Below are positions 59,621 through 64,000 of a stretch of DNA of 64,000 nucleotides, in pieces. How positions within the stretch are numbered: the stretch's first letter is position 1; each line of letters opens with the position of its first letter. This stretch comes from Datisca glomerata (lineage: Eukaryota > Streptophyta > Magnoliopsida > Cucurbitales > Datiscaceae), in NCBI GenBank assembly GCA_003255025.1, contig QANY01011430.1:354769-418768 (forward strand), read 5' to 3'. The notes beneath the pieces are model-generated. The model saw nothing but the letters and a program-made list of their open reading frames with translations, was not told the DNA's origin and made no database searches. Position numbers and translations under genes: made by a program.

Positions 59621-60980
59621 AATTGTTGTGAAACCGTCTGAGCCCGACGCTCTGTACGGATGCATTTCACTTATAGCTCCATAGATTTCCTCACCTCCCC
59701 ATCAAGGCCGAAGCGATTCATCCAAAAACTGACTTACATGTACAAGAGCATTAGAAATAGCTTCGTTCGACGTCTGGGAGGACTTGAATAATTCTGAAAA
59801 ATACTAAACAACCATGATTGGCATTTGACTGAGCTTCATAGCCCACCGATTGGTAGAGTCAAGTAACCCATGTATCGTATTCCTTCTCCGTCGAATATTG
59901 GCCTTAAGAGTGAAAATTGTGTATTTTTGTCCCCCTCCCTAATCCACTCGACTCTAGCCCTGTCCTTTTAGAAAGCATCATCCTATCCTATTGGCCATTT
60001 GAGCTTCCTCTCCAGCAAACAAATTTCCACGTGGTCTGGTTCATTTGAGGAGAAAACTTCACGAAGTTCTTTCTCTAGGGTTTTGGATAAAGCTTCTTTG
60101 AATCAATGAAAGAAGAAGCCTTCTTCCACTCAATAAGTTAGGCCCGGGTTGTGTTAAGTTTGTCCAATAGCCCATTTGAATTATGCCATTTTAGATGTTG
60201 TTCGCAGAATGGATAATACCTATAAAAGTTTTCAACTCTAAATACACATATTTTAAAAAATATCAAATATAATATTCTTTTAAAAAAATAATCTACTAAG
60301 TTGATTTAAATTTAATAATACTTTTATTATATTAATTATTAATATACCTTTTTAATTATCTTTCTCTCTATCTCTCTTAATATCTTAATCCTTATATATA
60401 TATATATATATATCTTACTCTCTCTCCTAAAATATATGCCTCCCCCTCTCTCTATCTCTATCTTTCTCTCTCTATATTCGTCTCTATCTCTCTACATATA
60501 TATAATGAGAGAGAGATTTTAGGAAAATTCAAAAAACTTATAACATTTATGATTTATGGGAGTTTCAAATTTTTTAATATGTTAAAGATAATAAATAGGT
60601 ATAATATGAAGATATTTAGTTTTGGTTATTAGGCCCATAAATTTGGTTATTTTTTATGATTATGAATTTAGTTGCCTAATTTTGTATTAAATTTCTAAAT
60701 AGTTGCTAGATGTATATAAAGCCCTTCGCATTTATCAGCCAAAGCTCGACTAATTGTTGCACCACATCCAACCTAGTTCATCAATCTCCTATCAATTCTG
60801 AAGATATGAGGTATTTTACGCGATTTGATCTCAGTATTAAAAGTTAAAGCTAGATGGTCAGATCCCCAGGTAGAAGTATGGGTTAAGTGCGCTTGAGCAT
60901 AATAAAACAGCCAATCGAAAGCCAAACATCTATTAAGTCTTTCTTTAACAAGAAATTGAGGCTATGTTTATTAATCAACA
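59600..60980 (-). pseudogene. L1-type LINE remnant (endonuclease end and RT start)
   Basis: On the minus strand, 60920-60790 reads AHLTHTSTWGSDHLAL, the SDH motif closing the L1 endonuclease. About 60170-59600 reads ARVEWIREGDKNTQF and NTIHGLLDSTNRWAMK, the linker, then MHPYRASGSDGF, the start of the LINE reverse transcriptase (normally K-APGPDGF). Frameshifted. About 500 bp of AT-rich low-complexity DNA lies between the two parts, and the catalytic RT motifs are absent. Confidence 0.78.
60230..60560. repeat. Low-complexity (TA)n/(CT)n tract
   Basis: Runs of tatatata and ctctctct dominate 60355-60530. It sits inside the LINE remnant. Confidence 0.9.
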
Positions 60981-61227
60981 CAAATTCTAGTGTTTTGATA
61001 GGGTATGGGAAAAAAAGAGGTTCAAAATGAAGTCGTAATGATAGGGGTATTTTTTTTAATTTTAACATTTCAAAACTATCTTGTTTTAAGCCAAACTAAC
61101 ATCTATAACATATATAAAAAGTTCCAAAAGTGGAGAAATATTTTTTGACTATTTTGTCCATGTTGTTTTTTTACTAATCCTTAATTACTCTTCTTAATGA
61201 CAATGTGTGATTTTAATTGGCTATTTA

Positions 61228-61260
<33 letters not shown>

Positions 61261-61630
61261 TGTATTCTACCTTTTCTTTTTAGAATTTACCGTATTAAAT
61301 TTATTAAATTACTATATACAAAGATAAAACATTTATTTTGAACAATTAATCTAATTATTATTCTTCTTTTAAAAAAAAAGGCAAAAAAACATTTGGCATG
61401 GTAGCCTACAAAGAACAATAGACGTTAATGTTTGCTTTGTATTTGTTAGAAGATATTCACTGTACTTTTCACACTCATACATTTCTTTCGATTAATTTTA
61501 TCAATGTGTGAATAAATTATCTACATAAAATAATAAAGATAATGTAAATAATTTACAACTTGATTTCATTTCTAGAAATTTAAATCACACAAACTACACA
61601 TTAAGACACTTTTTTTGTAAGACTATAAAT
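60981..61630. other. AT-rich DNA, no gene seen
   Basis: (CT)n(TA)n run at about 61231-61258. Nothing else recognised. Confidence 0.6.
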
Positions 61631-62337
61631 TGTAAATGATTATTTCCGCCAATCAAAGATTAAAGAGAGAAGTATTGATAAATGTAAACTTACGGGAGTC
61701 TTAATGAGATAGAGGGAGACTTTAGGAGTCAGAAATTATAAGGAGTAAATGCTCTGTGTCATATATGTCTGAGTTGTATTGAATGTGTTCTTTCAATTAA
61801 TACATTGGTCTTATATAGGCTTTCCAAATTGTATAGGTTTGATTAGAATAAGTAATATAAAAGGAGACACTCATTATGCCTAGGGATTACACCCGTTCGT
61901 GTGGATTCTTTATGCTCGGTATAAGTTCCTTTCTCTTTCTCATTTCTCATCTGTCTTGCTCAGCCGTCAATCAATCACAACCACTTGATGATTTCCTGTA
62001 GTTTTGAGCTAATCAGTCACAGTCACTTGGTGGTCCGTCAATCTATCTTATCTGAGTCACTCATCTTATCCAATTAATTAAAGCCACTTGGTTGTCGGTC
62101 TGAACCCCTTTTTCTGTTCTAATGTTCTTTCCCGTTCTTGAGGTGATGATCCCCTTTCTTGAAGTGATGATTCCCCGTTCTTGGGGTGATGATTCTCCAT
62201 TCTTGAGGTGATGATTATCTATTTATGAGTGTCTCGCGACTTCAGCCCGTAACTCGGTCATGTTTTTCTACAGTTTTCCACGAGCCCTAGGTAGGTCCCC
62301 TTTATCCACGTGGCAGTGTGTATTTTTTACCTGTACA
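61631..62337 (-). repeat. LTR of a second Tat-type element
   Basis: Starts TGTAAATGATTATTTCC and ends ACCTGTACA. Homologous along its length to the LTRs at 17025-17739 and 25726-26440, in the same orientation. It is the left (3') LTR of an element whose gag-pol would lie beyond the right edge. Confidence 0.85.
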
Positions 62338-62991
62338 TTTGCCACCCAATGCTATTTAGTGATGCTCTTCGATGTGCAATGAATGCTCTCAGCACGTGTC
62401 CAATTTTGGGAGAGTGACAATCTTTGTTTCACTTTTATCAAATTAGAATCCTCTTTTATTCTGCAAAATATTAGGTGTTGCTGAAGAAAAGTCATTTATT
62501 TTTAAATAATGAAATGACGTACCATAATTTCCTTGTTTCTGAGGTTGCTGACACACTCCTCGGGAATTTCATTCTATCTTTATCTCATCGCGATATGCGT
62601 GCACGTAGGTCTTGTTTTTCGTTCCCCATGCGCGTCGTTTCATTTCGTATTTCTCTCGTTATGGGTATTTCTATCTGTTGGGTTTTCTTTTCTCCAGCTG
62701 TCGTGTTGTCATTGGCTTGCGGGTTTTTAGGTAGACCGGTAGTAATCATTTCATTGTGTCTCTTCCCTACGCACCCGTCGCCTGCCCTTCCCTTTTTCAG
62801 AACTGATGTCTTTTCACTTTCAAATCCATTAAACGTTTTAAACTTAATTTTGGCGTCTGTAGCCTATATCATATTGGTTTCCCTGATTCTTTTCTTTCCA
62901 CGCTCATTCCTATCTTCTGTAAGTTTACCTCCTTCGTCTTCATTATTTCTTTTCTTTACTTTTTTGTTTCGCATCTCTTTCCCTGGTAGCA

Positions 62992-63358
62992 ATGGAGGAA
63001 CACCCATTTAAGGTCACCGTTCCCTTAGTTAGAAATAAAAATGAATTCAACCGCTTCATTTCCCTTCATGGGGACCCCTTCCTGTTAGACGTAGTCTGTG
63101 GTTTTGGGGAAGGAATCTCTAAATATTTTCCGTGTAATCCTCCCTACCAAATTTCTCTAGCCCCAATGTACATAGCATTAGGTTTGAAAATTCCTTTCTC
63201 TCCTCTTTTCCATGAATTTTTTAGTACATTCAATCTCACCTCCTCCCAATCTACCCTAGCACTTATAGGGTTCTTTTAGGGATTGAAGCCCTCAATATGA
63301 GGCATAATTTAAATATAGGTTTAGATGATATCCGTGCTGTGTATATGGTGAAAGGGTA
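62992..63358 (+). pseudogene. Tat antisense ORF, tandem copy 1
   Basis: Opens MEEHPFKVTVPLVRNKNEF and runs 95 codons to a stop at 63279. The reading continues one frame over as TYRVLLGIEALNMRHNLNIG up to the next copy. A missing base in taccctagcac explains the frame change. Same protein as 18345-18714. Confidence 0.68.
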
Positions 63359-63842
63359 ATGGAGGAACATCCATTTAAGGTCACCGTTCCCTTAGTTAGA
63401 AATAAAAATGAATTCAGCCGCTTCATTTCCCTTCACAGGTACCCCTTCCCGTCAGACGTAGTCTGTGGTTTTGGGGAAGGAATCTCTAAATATTTTCCGT
63501 GTAATCCTCCCTACCGAATTTCCATAACCCCAATGTACATAGCATTAAGTTTGAAAATTCCTCTCTCTCCTCTTTTCCAAGAATTTTTTAGTACATTCAA
63601 TCTCGCCCCCTCCCAATATACCCTAGCACTTATAGGGTTCTTTTAGGGATTGAAACCCTCAATATGAGGCATAATTTAAATATTGGGGTAGATGAAATCC
63701 GCGCTGTGTATATGGTGAAAAGGCATGGACTGTCCTATTACTTAGCTCCCCGCATGAGCGAGAAGTGGGGAGGACTAGTCACTAACCTCCTCAGCAGGGA
63801 TAAAGGTTGGGAGGAGGGTACCCTTCTTGTAGGTGAAAACTA
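63359..63842 (+). pseudogene. Tat antisense ORF, tandem copy 2
   Basis: Begins exactly 367 bp after copy 1 with a nearly identical sequence and the same frame change. It then goes further, VDEIRAVYMVKRHGLSYYLA and ending LLVGEN. This is the only copy showing the C-terminal part. Function unknown; expressed, if at all, from the strand opposite gag-pol. Confidence 0.68.
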
Positions 63843-64000
63843 GGGTGACGACAGCCGCTAGGTCATTCCCCGAATCTGGAGAGAGTTCAGTAAGTGGCCA
63901 GAACTCCCTTTTTTTATTTTTCCGCTTCTATTTTAACTTTGTTATTTCATTGTTGTGTTTATCTTTTCTAAATACTAACCTGTTTTTTGTTTTGTGTAGA

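Larger units (their letters stand above)
62338..64000 (-). mobile_element. Second Tat-type element, internal part (continues off the window)
   Basis: Homologous to 17740-18690: the same leader (gaggttgctgacac...) followed by the antisense aORF. Unlike the first element it has no foreign insert at the aORF, but the aORF is tandemly duplicated. Confidence 0.85.

Overview
The window is nuclear DNA of a flowering plant, most likely a eudicot. It has GT-AG split plant genes, AT-rich introns and intergenic DNA, and nested plant transposons (Ty1/copia, Ty3/gypsy of the Tat and chromovirus-like types, Mutator-like elements, Helitrons, an L1 LINE). The species cannot be named from the sequence. A run of 10 Ns inside poly-C marks an unresolved assembly gap.

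Two host genes look intact, and they are convergent neighbours: a five-exon Yippee-like zinc-binding protein (4862-6332, +, 129 aa) and a six-exon arginyl-tRNA--protein transferase (ATE, 7448-11847, -, 638 aa). Every splice join in both was checked for reading frame. From memory, Arabidopsis also has a Yippee gene next to ATE2 (At3g11230/At3g11240), so this pair may be conserved microsynteny.

Everything else is mobile DNA, decayed coding remnants or repeats. 1-2942: 3' part of a copia element with its 3' LTR. 12.1-15.6 kb: a cluster of short Helitrons and a long-TIR fold-back element behind the ATE promoter. 17025-26440: a complete but degenerate Tat-type Ty3/gypsy element coded on the minus strand, with an antisense extra ORF and internal insertions. 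26.5-28.9 kb: tandem repeats. 30.6-31.8 kb: exon-sized fragments of two unrelated host genes (an alpha/beta hydrolase and IspD/MCT). 34.2-34.5 kb: a cluster of near-perfect palindromes. 36504-44988: a complete Mutator-like element (TIRs, 9-bp target duplication) with a transposase, an antisense DUF1985/ULP1-like gene, and at least seven separate arrays of a palindromic TACACGA/TCGTGTA minisatellite. A pararetrovirus-like coat-protein fragment sits inside its transposase between perfect 74-bp direct repeats. 45273-48708: a compact Ty3/gypsy element with both LTRs and a 5-bp target duplication but no reverse transcriptase. 50-54 kb: Helitron ends and a second decayed MULE. 56.5 kb: one Pumilio-repeat exon. 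59-61 kb: retroelement and LINE remnants. 61631-64000: a second Tat-type element running off the right edge, with its antisense ORF duplicated in tandem.

The host genes act separately: ATE in the arginylation branch of the N-degron pathway, Yippee as a small zinc-binding protein of uncertain role. The most unusual structure is the minisatellite-riddled MULE with its pararetroviral insert.
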